Positions 44,612 through 56,270 of a stretch of DNA of 64,000 nt are shown in pieces (positions within the stretch are counted from its first letter, which is position 1; each line of letters starts with the position of its first letter). The notes beneath the pieces were generated by a model. That model was given only the letters and a program-made list of their open reading frames with translations, did no database searches and was not told the DNA's origin. Position numbers and translations under genes: made by a program. The stretch comes from Lunularia cruciata (lineage: Eukaryota; Streptophyta; Marchantiopsida; Lunulariales; Lunulariaceae), in contig OX419759.1 in the NCBI GenBank assembly GCA_948567375.1, positions 42,013,493-42,077,492 of the forward strand. The letters are read 5' to 3'.

Positions 44612-46526
44612 TGTGGTACCCACATTTTTCATTTTGGACGAATTTTGAAGAAGAAGTGCCTTGCTGAAACCAAATTGAAACCAAATGGAGAAGAAATGAG
44701 TGGAAACTTGTGTTTTGATCAAGCTCAAGGGAGTCTTCTTCATGTGAGAGGAAGAAGGATTCAGACTAGATTAAACCTAAAGAAGCTTACTTCGTGTCAG
44801 AGGAGTGAAAAACTCTGACCAGATGCCGAAGGAGGGTTTTTTTGCATTGGAATGAATGTTACAAGTTAGGAATACTCCGGGGGCCATATCTCAATTCACA
44901 CAAGTTCAAATCAAGTGTGCTATATCTCGTTCACAACGTCTCGTTCAGGGCTTTCTATTGCCACCAAAATTGCAAAGTTTGGAGGTTTGTAGAAGAAGTT
45001 ACAAGCATTTGAAGTTTTGGGAGTAGATGTGAAGAGTAGTTTGGTGTCTTCGGATCAATGTGACTTCAAACTTCGTACTTCTGACTTTGGGTTTACATGA
45101 CTTTGGGTCTAAAGACTTCACCTCAAGACTAAGATGACTGACTAAACCCAAGGAAGTCGGACCTTGGAGTGCAGTGAAGGTGACTTCGAGAATCTTAGGG
45201 GAAGCATCAAAGGAAGTTAGAGTAGGGAAAGAAGATAGTTAAGATACCCATGACTTCAATTTAAGTTCTGATTGAAGATGGAACATGAATTGAAGGAGAA
45301 GTAGCAGTAGTGAATAAACCCAAAGTGCAGGATCCGACAGTAAGTGTCTTCGGGTTAATTACATGAGTGATTAGGGGAAAGTGGGTTACAAATTGAAGGT
45401 GTAGATAGTGTATTCATGCTTTCAATTACAATTCTTGATGATGACATAGTAGAATTAGTAAAGTAATTGATAGTAGTTAGACCCGAAGTAAGAGAGATAG
45501 GAATGCAGGTGTCTTTGGATTTGACATTTGACACTTTAGAGAAGAGTGGGTCGGGAGATAGAGATTTAGAAGACTTAATTATGATAGGAATTGCAGATCA
45601 GGAAGGAGAAGTGTTAGAATTAGTGGAGAAATCAGGAGTTGTGAAACCCGAGGACAGAGCAATAGGAAGTACAATTACTTCGGGTTTGGGTTTGAAAGCG
45701 GAGGAAGAAGAAGACATTGGATCGGATTAGTAACGGATTTGAGATTTGTATAGGCAGATATGAAGAGGTGCATTGTCATTTCAGATCTGCAGGTTTGTAG
45801 AGGCATTAGTAAGAGGTGTATTAGGAAGATAATTGTCTATTTTTTCACTACTTAAGAGTGACATTCGCAATATCATGTTGTTAAGTGCTCATTATTTTTG
45901 AGAATAGATAAAGCAAAGTGCTGTGAAGTAGTGCTCGTCACTTGAGCTTGATTCCGAGTATCAGCTTTGCGATTGTGTTTGTGAGTGTGTGGAGAAATTC
46001 AAAGTGCAAGTTAGAGTGCTTGTTGGATGTTGAATTTTGCAGCCTTGATCTTCATTTTGTGTGTTTGATCCTGAGTGAAGTGCAATCAAAGTAATACCTT
46101 GACAAATTTGAGAAGAATTGTAGTGTTGGTAGTATCATGCATTTGTGACTGCAGTGCAAAGTTGATGTGAAGCAATTTTGATCAAGGAAGTTGTGCTTTC
46201 AATGGAGGGGTGGAACACAAGTCTGAGGTGAAGTCGTTTTGCAGTGAAGTGTTATTTTTGGGAGAGCCTGAATCACCACAATCAAGATTGTTTGGAAAGA
46301 TTTGATGGAGTTGTGATTATGGAGTGTTAATTTGTGACAAGATTGCAAATCAGGGCTTGTTACTCTCTTCTAGGTGTGGTTTCTACCTGAGAGATTAAAG
46401 ATGCAACCAATAAGAATTACATGTTACTGTTTGACTTTGTATTTGACCAATTTTGACTTGTATCTCTACAGGAACAAACTTTACTTACCCGATTACCGCA
46501 AAAGTGATATTTGCTGGGTTGTCACA
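44612..46526 (+). mobile_element. Solo LTR-E (E2) nested in E4
   Basis: 1,915 bp, start TGTGGTACCCACATTTTT, end GGGTTGTCACA. Flanks TCTAT (44607-44611) and TCTAC (46527-46531) form a 5-bp duplication with one change. A member of the same family inserted in opposite orientation into an older copy. Confidence 0.8.
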
Positions 46527-46823
46527 TCTACTACTTTGCATCGGGTTCTTACTTTCTCAATACTCCAAGCTTATCTTATTCAGATCTCACTAGATCTAAT
46601 ATGAGATAGACATTATCTCCTATCTCTAACAACTTTCTATCTACTCTCTCTCTTAAGCAAATAAACAATTTTTTCATATCCACATCCTTCACTTTCCTCT
46701 TCCACATCTCCTACACTAACAACTTTAACTCATGTAGTCTTCCTTATTTCATTCTCACTTTGGCTTCAATACTCAACATTGCCTTTACCGTCTTGATGAT
46801 TTCTCTAACTGATTTAAATGTAC
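46527..46823 (-). repeat. Inverted LTR-E copy (E4), continuation
   Basis: Continues the E4 alignment after E2 (compare TTGCATCGGGTTCTTACTTT with TTGCACTTTGGGTTCATTCA in E6 at 49492). It is truncated before the LTR outer end, where family A sequence begins. Confidence 0.5.
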
Positions 46824-47206
46824 TTCAAGATGGGCATGATAATCCAATAGCTTATGCTTACAGGCAAATGGTTTTAACAAAAAAGAACTACTATGTTATA
46901 GAGAGAGAAGGGTTGGAGTGATCATTGGTCTAAAGAAGTTTAGACACTACTTGATTGGATGGAAAACCACCATTATCACCAATCACAAGGCTTTGAAGTA
47001 CATCTTCAACAAGCCTAATGTGGAAGGGAGGCTAGCAAGGTGGATGATACTCTTGTCTGAGTATGACTACACCATTGAGGATAGGCCAGGGAAGAAACAT
47101 GCAAATGTTGATTTGTTATCTAGGGCCTATGATCATGATGGAGATGAACCAATGGATGATTCCTTCTCAGATGAGGAGATCATGACAATCTCACCACTCA
47201 AGAGGT
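46824..47206 (+). pseudogene. Family A RNase H fragment
   Basis: Aligns with 57930-58310 of A-II and 26930-27320 of A-I: readable NHKALKYIFNKPNVEGRLAR, DYTIEDRPGKKHAN. The Asp of the THD/TDH motif is Asn here. The fragment is cut at 47206 by LTR-E5 within ITxQEV. The rest of this element is not in the window. Confidence 0.85.
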
Positions 47207-48315
47207 TGTGGTACTCACATTTTTTGTTTTTTGAGTTTTAAGGAAGAAGTGCATGGTAAAGCTAAAGGAGCGCTAAATGAGAAAGAAACACAAAGAATCA
47301 TGTCTTTTGGTGTAAACCTAAAGTCTACCTTGGGTCAAAGTAAGAAAGACTTAGGATAGAAGCATGAAGCCAAAGACAAAGGACTCTCCATCAGGATGCG
47401 CAACCCAATCCAAAGAACCTATAATAACTTTTCCTTGGGTTTTTCCAATCAAGAAAGTAAGTGGGAAGAAAGTGACTACGTTGAGACCAAGATGATCTTG
47501 AAAGAGATAGGAAACCAACCTATAGAATTGGTGGGTGAATGGAGAAATGATTGAAGGATGAAAGATCAAGAAAAGACTATAAAATTGAGACTTTGACGAG
47601 GAAACACTACAATGTCTAGAAGGTATCATGTTCCAATTCAAAGTCAACCCAAAGGAATTCAAATTTCAAGTACGTAAGAGGAGTGGGTTAGAGTCTTGGG
47701 TTTCATCTTTCATAAGCAAAGAGTGAGGAAGCATACAATAGGACCAAGGAAAAATAAGCTGAGTGTAGTGAGGGGTCTTGCAATTTTTTGATAAGATGTA
47801 TTGGCAAGGATTGAAGTCTTGTCTAGACTTTGCATCACATTTTTGGCATGGAATTGGAATTTGAGCTTTCTAGAGTTCATGGCAAAAATCACTGCCAATA
47901 ATTGTAAGGACGGGCCCAAGCACAAAGAGAAGAGAGGAAATCCGGGTCTATGAACTGAGTCAGATTGGAGATTAGTCCTAAGAAGAGAAACAGGAGAGGT
48001 AAGAGGTGTCACCTTCTATCAAAAGAGTGATGTTTTGGAAGAAATTGCAGAGGTGAGGAATTCTTTCATTATACCTTGCACAAAGAATGGGTACAAGGTG
48101 GATAGTTACAAGGATTTAGTACAAAGAGGGATCATAAGCATGATGATGGCTATGTTTAAGCTAGAGCAAACCACCTATATAACAATGCAACAAGCAATAT
48201 TCTTCCATCTGATGTTTGCATGAGAATCGGTGGACCGGACAAGGTGTTTGCACCAACAAGTTGCGTAGATGATCACTAGTTGGCAAATGGATATGTTGTC
48301 CTTCTACTTTGTACC
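47207..48315 (+). mobile_element. LTR-E copy (E5), 5' part
   Basis: Starts TGTGGTACTCACATTTTTTG and aligns with the first 1.1 kb of E3, including the unknown coding segment at 48014-48222. It is cut at 48315 by the inverted copy E6. Confidence 0.75.
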
Positions 48316-49576
48316 TATGACAACCCGGAAAATATCACTTTTACGGTATCAGGTAAGTAAAGTTGTTCCCGTAGAGATACTAGTAAAAAATGTCCAAATA
48401 CAAAGCAAAGTAACAATCTCAGCTCTTCTTGGTTGCGTCTTTAAACTCTCAGGTAGAAACCACACCCAAAAGAGAGTAACAAGCACTGACTCGCACTCTC
48501 TTCATGAATTAACACTCCCTAATCACAACTCCATCAAATCTTTCCAAACAATCTTGATTGTGATGATTTAGGCTCTCCCAAAAACAACACTTCATTGTAA
48601 AATCACTTTGCCTCAGAATTGTGTTCCACTCCTTCACTGAATGCACAACTTCCTTGATCAAAATTGCTTCACATCAACTCTACCATTCATAAATCAAAAT
48701 ACTACCAACACTTCAATTCCTCTCAGATCTATCAAGGCATTGCTTAGATTGCACTTCACTCAAGATCAAACACACAAAGTAAAGATCAAGGTTACTGAAT
48801 CCAACATCCAACAAAGACACTGATTTACACTTCAAAATTTTCCACACACTCACAAACGCAAGCACAGAATTGATACTCAGAATTAAGCTCAAATGATGAG
48901 CACTACTCCACAACACTTTGCTTTATCTATTCTCAGAAATTATGAGCATTGAACAACATTTTATTGCAAATGCCACTCTTAAATAGTGAAGCAAACAACA
49001 ATTACTAAAAACTATATTGTTCTATGATAACCCTCCTAACTTGCAGATCCAAAATGACAATGAATCTCTTCATATCTGCCTCTTTAGATCTCAAAACTGT
49101 TACTACTCTGATCCAATGTCTACTTCTTCCTTGGCTTCCAAACCCAAAGTAACTTCACTCACTACTTTATCCTCAGGTTTCACAACTACTAATTCTTTTA
49201 TTAATTCTAATACTTCTTCACTCTGATCTACAATTCCTATCATAAGTAATCCTTTTTAATCTTTATCTCCCGACCCACTCCTCTCTAAAGTGTCAAATGT
49301 CAAATCCAAAGATTCCTGCACTCCTATCTTCCTTGCTTCAGGTCTAACTACTATCAATTCCTTAACTAATTTTACTATGTACTCATCAAGAATTGTAATT
49401 GAAAGCATGGGTACGCTTTCTATGCCTTCAATTTGTAACCCACTTTCCCCTAATTGCTCACGTAACTGACCTGAAGACACTTACTATCCTATTTTGCACT
49501 TTGGGTTCATTCACTACTACTATTTTTCTTCTAATTATATCCTATCATAAATCAGAACCAAAATTGAAGTCGTGGG
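48316..49576 (-). repeat. Inverted LTR-E copy (E6)
   Basis: Starts TATGACAACCCGG, the reverse complement of the family end with one decayed base, and runs in reverse orientation until chromovirus C-II at 49577. The missing LTR start should lie beyond the right edge of the window, on the far side of C-II. Confidence 0.75.
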
Positions 49577-49942
49577 TGTAAAAGACCGAATCCAAGGAGA
49601 GAAACAGGAGAATGGAAACTCACATTGGGACACTTGAATGAGGGAAAACTCCTAATGTCTAGCATGAGCTTTGGCCTTGGTACTTATAAGTAGTATACAA
49701 GGCCCTTGAGAAGCTTCTCAAGAAGCTTCCTCAAGCGGCTTTCTTAGAGTGCAAGCCAAGTTAACTGAGGAGCTTCTCAAGAAGCTTCCTTCTAGAAGCT
49801 ACTTACTTGAGGTGCAAGCAAAGCTAGCCGGGAAGCTTCCCAAGAAGCTTCCTAGATACTTCCTGAATATTCTAGGCTAATTTGTCTTATGTGCTACTTT
49901 GTAAGCCCAACTAACTACGTCGCTAAACTCCAGATTGTTACA
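49577..49942 (-). repeat. 3' LTR of chromovirus C-II
   Basis: 366 bp. On the minus strand it starts TGTAACAATCTGGAG at 49942 and ends GGTCTTTTACA at 49577. Homologous to the LTR of C-I (6112-6521), with a few small deletions. It carries the same GAAGCTTC-type clusters (49708-49855). Confidence 0.88.
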
Positions 49943-49956
49943 TATTCCCCCGCCGC
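49943..49956 (-). promoter_or_regulatory. Polypurine tract of C-II
   Basis: Minus strand GCGGCGGGGGAATA directly before the LTR, matching C-I at 6098-6111. Confidence 0.8.
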
Positions 49957-50004
49957 TAGTTGGTAACATCCTCGTTGCAAATGAAGCTTTGAATTCCAGG
50001 ATGG

Positions 50005-50160
50005 CCATCTATGCATTTTGGAGGTGAGAAAGGGGTTCCCAAGTGGCATCATGAAGGGGATACCCTTTCCAAAGGACCTTGTACTCCGTATGTTGGCGAC
50101 AGCCTTGTTGAATATGGTGATGCGCAAGGATACGATCAACTTTGTACTCCTCATGATCAT
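50005..50160 (-). pseudogene. Chromodomain of C-II
   Basis: Minus strand, one frame: EEYKVDRILAHHHIQQGCRQ, then TEYKVLWKGYPLHDATWEPL, then the stop (50011-50009). This is a complete chromodomain by length (about 45 residues). In chromoviruses it binds methylated histone tails and directs integration to heterochromatin. The aromatic pattern (Y, W, W) is retained. Confidence 0.85.
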
Positions 50161-51600
50161 TGATAAGGACATGAAGAGGGGGAGGTTGGACTCAAAAGGA
50201 AAAGGAAGAGGGGTTAGGAACAAAGGGTTTCAACTTGGAAACATGAAAGACAGGATGGATACGTATGTGACAAGGCAAGGCAAGTCAATAAGCAATAAGA
50301 GAGACAATTTGGGTGATGTCAAAGGGTCCTATCCAATTAGGGGCAAGTTTACGAACTTGGGTATCAAGTGGGAGAGGGAGGTTAGTGGAGGATAGCATGA
50401 ATTTATCACGAACTTCAAAGGTGAGATCAAGATGATGGTGGTCCGCATATTGTTTTTGGCAATTCTGAGCAACAAGGAAGTGAGACTTGGCTTGTTGGAG
50501 AGATTGGGATATATTGGTCAAGAATGTGGAAGTATGAGGAACTTGAGATGGAAGGGGAGCAAGAAGAGAATGTGGAACAAGCAGATCTTGGCCAAAATTG
50601 AGAAAGAAAGGAGAGAATCCGGTGCTTGCCTATTTGGAATTGTTGTAGGCAAATTCTGCAGCGGCAAGACATTCATCCAATTGGTATGGTGGACATTGAC
50701 AAATGCACGTAACATATCCTCCAATGTACGATTTGCACAATTGGTTTGTCCATCAGTTTGAGGATAATAGGCCGTGGACAAAGCAAGCTTGGTATCGAGT
50801 ATCTGAAAGAGTGCTTTCCAAAACTTTCCGGTAAATTGAGGATCACGATCTAAGATGAGTATGTGTGGCATCCCATGATGCTTGAAGATATTCCCAAAGT
50901 AGATTTGCGCTAAGGTTGGAGCATCCATGGTATCACAGGTTGATGCCAAGTAGATTTGCTTACTAAGCTTATCCACAAACACCACAATGGCGGTGTGTCC
51001 TTGTTTTGTCTTTGGCAAGGATGTGTTGAGATCCAAGCTCACATGCTCCCAGCGAGCTGATGGAATGGCAAGCGGTTGAAGGAGTCCACTCGGCTTTTGG
51101 TTGCTAGCCTTGTTACGTTGGTAGCTCTCACATGATTGGACAAATTCTCAAACATCTTGTGTCATGTTGGGCCACCACCGTTGATGTTGGATGGTACCCA
51201 AGGCCTTGTCCACACCCATGTGACCAACAATGTATAAATCATGGGCTTCTTGAAGGCGCACAAGTTGAAGATCACCTTTGGCTAGAACATAGATCCGGTC
51301 CGCATGGAATAGAAGGCCTTCCTTGAAGGAGAAGGTCTTGTACTCCTTGTCACCTATTGTTAGACGATCATGTACCATTTGAAAGAAGTGATCTTGTTGT
51401 AGAGCTAACCGAAACTCGTTATGGATCTTGGGGTCAATTGACACTGTCGTAATTGCTACCGCAATGAGAGGAAGAGACTTCAAATCAGGTCGTTGTGATA
51501 GAGCATCAAGGATGTCATGGAACCGACCTAGTTTGTACTCAAGTTTGATGTCGACAATTGGAGTTGCTCTTCCCATTGATGATGTCAACTCTTCATGTGC
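50161..51600 (-). pseudogene. Integrase of C-II
   Basis: Three minus-strand frames (51588-51148, 51042-50518, 50521-50285) cover the domain: end of RNase H (LDALSQRPDL), HHCC region (EAHDLYIVGHMGVDKALG), core with SLDLNTSLP and ILDRDPQFTGKFW (both Asp residues kept), DGQTNCANRTLEDML, and the C-terminal fold APNWIGPFDITQI. The residue where the family has the catalytic Glu (GQTE) is Asn, so the core is dead even without frame breaks. C-I keeps that Glu. Confidence 0.85.
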
Positions 51601-51638
51601 TCCAGGTGTAAGGTCTGCAACAATGGCTTGTGATCAAT

Positions 51639-53057
51639 TCACATGATCACTTGTTTCCCCAAGAGATAATGCCTCCACACCTTGGTGGCATATACCATTG
51701 CAAGTTGTTCCCGATCTTGAGTAGAGTAATTTCTTTTAGCTGTATTTAGTCGATGAGACACAAAGGCAATGGGATGTAGTCCATTTGGGAATTCTTGTTG
51801 CAACACAACTCCAATTGCAAAGTTAAAAGCATCAAAATCAACTACACAAGGTAGTTGAGGATCATATGGTTGAAGAATGGGTCTTGAAGACACCATATGT
51901 TTCAACTTCTGGGATGCTTCTTCATGCTTGGTGTTCCATTGGAAGCTCAAGTTCTTTCCCAAGAGGTCAGTCAATGGTGTAGCCACATGAGCATAATAGT
52001 GGATGAACCGCCAGTAAAAACTGGCCAATCCATTGAATGCCCGTACTTTTGTAGCATCCTTCGGGGTAGGCCAATCAGTAATGGCCTTGATCTTCTCTTC
52101 TTCCATCTTGATCCCCTCTGAGGAGATCTTATGACCCAAGAAGGTAACCTCCTTCTGCCAAAAGGCACACTTCAACTTCTTGTAGTAAAATTTCCATTGT
52201 CGTAGTTGTCGTAGGACTTCTCGCACATGATTCACATGTTCTGCCTCTATCTTGCTATAGATTAAGATATCATCCAAGAACACCTCCATTGACCGATCCA
52301 ATAGTCCATCCAACACCCAATGCATCTGATCCATGAAGACTATAGGAGCATTAGAAAGTCCGAAAGGTAAAACTCTCCACTCAAAATACCCATACCTTGT
52401 ATGAAAGGCAGTCTTTTGCACATCCTCTCTATCAGTTGGAATTTGCCAATAGTCGCTGCAAAGATCCAACTTGGAAAAGTAATGTGCTCCACTTAGTTGA
52501 TCAAGCAAGTCATTGATCCGAGGCAAGGGATATGCATTCATCACGGTTTGCTTATTGAGCCCACAATAATCAATACAGAAACAAAGTCCTCCATCCTTCT
52601 TTGGAACAATAAGTACCGGTGCTCCCCAAGGAGAGGAACTATGTCGTATGAAGTTCTTCTCCAACAATTCTGTAAGTGTTGTTCGCAACTCCTCCAACTC
52701 CTTTGGTGAGAGCCAATAGATCAGTCTACTCACTGGAGTACTCCCTGGCAATAACTCAATCTTGAAGGGCATACCTCGATAGGAGGGTAATCTCTTTGGC
52801 AGATCATCCTGAAACACGTCCGCAAACTCCTTAACGATCCGATCAACCATTACTTGATGACGCTCTTGGTCCTCCACAGATTGGTCTTGTGCAATCGGCT
52901 TGATCCACACCAAAAATACAAACTTATCTTCCTCTAAAGCTTGCTCTATGGCTGCTTTACTAACAAACTTCCCTTCAAGGGATTCATCTCTCTTCCCAGC
53001 ATGCTCCATGGTTGCCTTCTTGGCAAACTTCCCATCTTGGGACTCCAATTCCTTCAA
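51639..53057 (-). CDS. RT and RNase H of C-II
   Basis: A 472-residue open frame. Residues 1-45 hold two units of the spacer repeat (DGKFxKKAxxEHA). RT spans about 80-300: [40 protein letters not shown], first catalytic Asp D198 (FSKLDL), polymerase box FLDD at 260-263. RNase H begins at about 385 with DFDAFNFAIGVVL (Asp 410) and DREQLAMVY (Glu 450). All visible catalytic residues are intact, and it is the least damaged RT in the window. The frame breaks at 51639, before the end of RNase H. Upstream it is joined to protease. Confidence 0.88.
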   Translation of the reverse strand: MKELESQDGKFAKKATMEHAGKRDESLEGKFVSKAAIEQALEEDKFVFLVWIKPIAQDQSVEDQERHQVMVDRIVKEFADVFQDDLPKRLPSYRGMPFKIELLPGSTPVSRLIYWLSPKELEELRTTLTELLEKNFIRHSSSPWGAPVLIVPKKDGGLCFCIDYCGLNKQTVMNAYPLPRINDLLDQLSGAHYFSKLDLCSDYWQIPTDREDVQKTAFHTRYGYFEWRVLPFGLSNAPIVFMDQMHWVLDGLLDRSMEVFLDDILIYSKIEAEHVNHVREVLRQLRQWKFYYKKLKCAFWQKEVTFLGHKISSEGIKMEEEKIKAITDWPTPKDATKVRAFNGLASFYWRFIHYYAHVATPLTDLLGKNLSFQWNTKHEEASQKLKHMVSSRPILQPYDPQLPCVVDFDAFNFAIGVVLQQEFPNGLHPIAFVSHRLNTAKRNYSTQDREQLAMVYATKVWRHYLLGKQVIM

Positions 53058-53331
53058 GATTTTCTCTATGGCTACCTTCTTGATAAACTCCCCGTCCTGG
53101 GACTGACTATTCTTAGGTGTCTTACTCAGAGGTGCCAGACAACCTAATCAAAAATTTCTTCCTTGGTGTTGTACTTGAATTTGGCGTCGGGTCCAATCAA
53201 ATTGAACCTTATGACGTTCAAGCCAAGGTAGACCTAGAATTATATCATAGTGTACAGGTGTCACTACAAACCTCATACACTCCAAATACTCTTTCCCAAT
53301 CTTGAAGGTAACAAGATACGGAATGCAAAAC
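53058..53331 (-). pseudogene. Protease C-terminus of C-II
   Basis: Minus strand 53331-53148: PYLVTFKIGKEYLECMRFVV, then HYDIILGLPWLERHKVQFDW, the conserved C-terminal strand and following segment of chromovirus proteases. The N-terminal half lies at 60526-60321 on the other side of A-II. A further spacer repeat (QDGEFIKKVAIEKIL) follows at 53103-53058. Confidence 0.85.
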
Positions 53332-54009
53332 TGTAACACTCATTTGTGCATGTGTGTGGTATTGTGATTTTAGCTTGGTATTATAAGTACTTAAGAGATA
53401 TTATTTATATAGAGATAAAGGATGGTTCTATATTAGTCATGGTTAGCTAAAGTTAGTCATAGCTAAGATAGAGGGGACCTTACTTTAGAGGAAGTAGAAA
53501 AAATGAGCACCGCTTTTTTGGATTTTAGTGTGTTGACTTGATATAATTCCTAGGTGTTTGGCTTTGAGGAAAAAGTTGAGAACTCTTGGGCCCGCAAGCC
53601 TTTTTGTTTTGGATTCTTCTTAAGTCCAAGGATAGCCCATGTAAAGGAATCCTTGACTTAGTGGTTGGGTCAAGATAAGACCACATGCTTAGGGGAATAT
53701 GCCCATGTGAATGGATATTCCTTTCTACTTTTTGACTTTACTTGAATTTTAGTTTAGTAACTTGAGTTACTACGGTAATAAGTAACTTTGGTATGTAGCT
53801 ATTTCACAAGTATATAAACAAAGGGGTAAGGATGTACTCATCATCCTTTCATTTGCAATTATCTCTCTCTCATTGAGTTCTCTAGTGAGCAATGTCTTGA
53901 GTCTTGGAGGAGTATGATGGAGTTGGGGTTCCTTGCCTTCTTAGTCCATGGTGCGCTACCATAATAGCCATCAGAGGTTCATCCTGAGTGAGAGACAGGC
54001 CCGCTCACA
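53332..54009 (+). repeat. 5' LTR of A-II
   Basis: 678 bp, TGTAACACTCATTTG to CCGCTCACA. Compared with other copies it lacks about 20 bases near 53910 (the GTGTTAGCCTTGGAG unit). Confidence 0.92.
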
Positions 54010-54013
54010 TTTT

Positions 54014-54031
54014 TGGTTCCGTTGCCGCGAC
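54014..54031 (+). promoter_or_regulatory. Primer binding site of A-II
   Basis: TGGTTCCGTTGCCGCGAC. The core CCGTTGCCG is exact to the tRNA-Asp-type site. Confidence 0.7.
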
Positions 54032-54215
54032 CTCTCTAGAAGGCAAGATAATGTTCCGCGTTCAATTCTACATAAGGTAGAAGGAGGCTATGAGAGCTCA
54101 CTTGGAGAGAACATAAGGAGAGGAGAGGGCTTAGCTTATGTAAAAGAACCAAGATCCATTTGTATACCCTATAGTTCATTATGATGTCTTTGAGATGATT
54201 TTGTACATCTTGTAT

Positions 54216-54907
54216 TGTAACACCCATTTGTGCATGTGTGTGGTATTGTGATATTTAGCTTGGTATTACAAGTACTTAAGAGATATTATTTATATAGAGA
54301 TAAAGAATGGTTCTATATTAGTCATGGTTAGCTAAAGCTAGTCATAGCTAATATAGAGGGGAACTTACTTTAGAGGAAATAGAAAAGATGAGCACCACTA
54401 TTTTGGATTTTAGTGTGTTGACTTGGTATTATTCCTAGGTGTTTGGCTTTGAGGAAAGAGTTGAGAACTCCTAGGCCCGCAAGCCTTTTTGTTTTGGATT
54501 CTTCTTTAGTCCAAGGATAGCCCATATGAAGGAATCCTTGACTTAGTGGTTGGGTCAAGATAAGACCACATGCTTAGCGGAATATGCCCATGTGAATGGA
54601 TATTCCTTTCTACTTTTTGACTTTACTTGACTTTTAGTCTAGTAACTTGAGTTACTACGGTAATTAGTAACTTTGGTACGTTACTATTTCACAAGTGTAT
54701 AAACAAGGGGTGGGGAGGTACTCATCATCCTTTCATTTGCAACTATCTCTCTCTCATTGAGTTCTCTAGTGAGCAATGTCTTGAGTTTTGGAGTGTTAGC
54801 CTTGGAGGAGTATGATAGAGTTGGGGTTCCTTGCCTTCTTAGTCCATGGTGCGCTACCATAAAAGTCATCAGAGGTTCATCTTGAGTGAGAGACAGGCCG
54901 GCTCACA
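54216..54907 (+). mobile_element. Solo LTR-A inside the leader of A-II
   Basis: A 692-bp complete LTR (TGTAACACCC to GGCTCACA) flanked by GTAT (54212-54215) and GTAC (54908-54911). A-I has the empty site (CTTGTATACATAAGAG at 22396). Thus a family A element inserted into a family A element and then lost its internal part. Confidence 0.9.
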
Positions 54908-55621
54908 GTACACATGAGAGAAATTGGAGAGATTGTGTGAGGTGGATTGCAGATTTTGGGGATTAAGGTGATTTTGGGCAAAATCTCAAGTTTGAGATCT
55001 GGACTTGAAATTTCTAAATATGATAGCTTGGGTTATCTTTCAATTAGCGCACTTGAAATTATTTTGAGAGCTACTATGCGCACTGGGGTAGAATTTTTGA
55101 AAGTTGATAGAGTAAAGTGCTCCCGCAATTGCAAACTCTCTGGAAAATTGTACATAGTCTACCATTTCTTTAATTTTCAGTGAATTGTACTGAAATCTTA
55201 CAAGAAAGTTCAGTGCATCATATCCTACCTGATGCCAAAAGAATTCGAGAGAGATCTTTCTTGCACAGGGAGTTATGAGTTTCTTGAAGTGAGGGGGTGG
55301 TTTTTAGACCAAATCTGAAATATGGGTGCTGAATAGAAAGGTGTCTAGGCCAAATGGCTTTATGAAAAGATCTGAAATTTTGCAGGGAGGGACGCGCTAG
55401 AGTTGTGATTAAGTGTGAAAAATTTCAGAGGACTGTGACATACTGGTTGGGAGATTTGAGTGACATTGTAAGGAAGGGTCAATTCTGCAGAGTGGAGATC
55501 TCATGCATGAGGAGTTTGAGATCAACAAAAAGCATGTTTGAGTGTTTAGATTCATCTTGGGAACATGGAGGGTCATCAAGAGTGGAAATTGAGATAATCT
55601 AAGGTTTCCCAAGGGTTTGAG

Positions 55622-56038
55622 GTGATTGTAGGGGTGCATTTGAGGAAAAGAGAGTTTATAATAGAATTTGAAGAGAGTGTTGAGAGGATTCAAAAACCTA
55701 CACCACTTGGAGGAAAGAGTGAGTCTAAGTGCTTTCTATGTGGAGAGAAGGGACATAAGGAAAGTTCATGTCCATTGACCTTTGAGAGCAAGAGATTGAG
55801 GGAAAGGAGAGGCTTACTTGATTTGGGTTTGCATGTTGGACCTTCTTCACCAAGATTAGGAGGGAGAAGATCTAAGACCAAGGAGTTGTGTGAGGTTTGT
55901 GGAATGGAAGGACTTCCAAAAGGACATGAGTGTAGTGGAGTAAAAGCACTTTTGGAGACTTTGGTGAAGGATCTTGGAGAGAGCCTTAGTATAGCTACAG
56001 AAATACTACCACCTTCATCAGCTAGTTCTCAAGATTAG
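55622..56038 (+). CDS. Extra zinc-knuckle ORF upstream of gag (A-II)
   Basis: 138-residue open frame collinear with residues ~19-155 of the A-I ORF (23055-23522). It keeps C37, C40, H45, C50 (CCHC) and C90, C93, H102, C104. The A-I start codon is present at 55565, but a TAA at about 55595 cuts it off, so the start used here is not the original one. About ten residue changes separate the copies and none hits a metal ligand. Confidence 0.6.
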   Translation: MIVGVHLRKREFIIEFEESVERIQKPTPLGGKSESKCFLCGEKGHKESSCPLTFESKRLRERRGLLDLGLHVGPSSPRLGGRRSKTKELCEVCGMEGLPKGHECSGVKALLETLVKDLGESLSIATEILPPSSASSQD

Positions 56039-56270
56039 TGATGGAGATAATCTTTCAACTTATGGATAAACTATCCATGAGAGTTAGATTAATATACACT
56101 TTAGGATTTGATGTTGCTATAGAAATCTTGGAGCAACCTGAACCTTTTGTGTTCCCTAGAGTGGATTATTCTCAAATGGTGTTAGTCATGTATATACTTT
56201 ATTAGTAATAGAGTGAGAGAAAAGAAAAGAGAAAAAAAATTGAGAGAAAGAAAGATAGTGAGAGGTTAAG

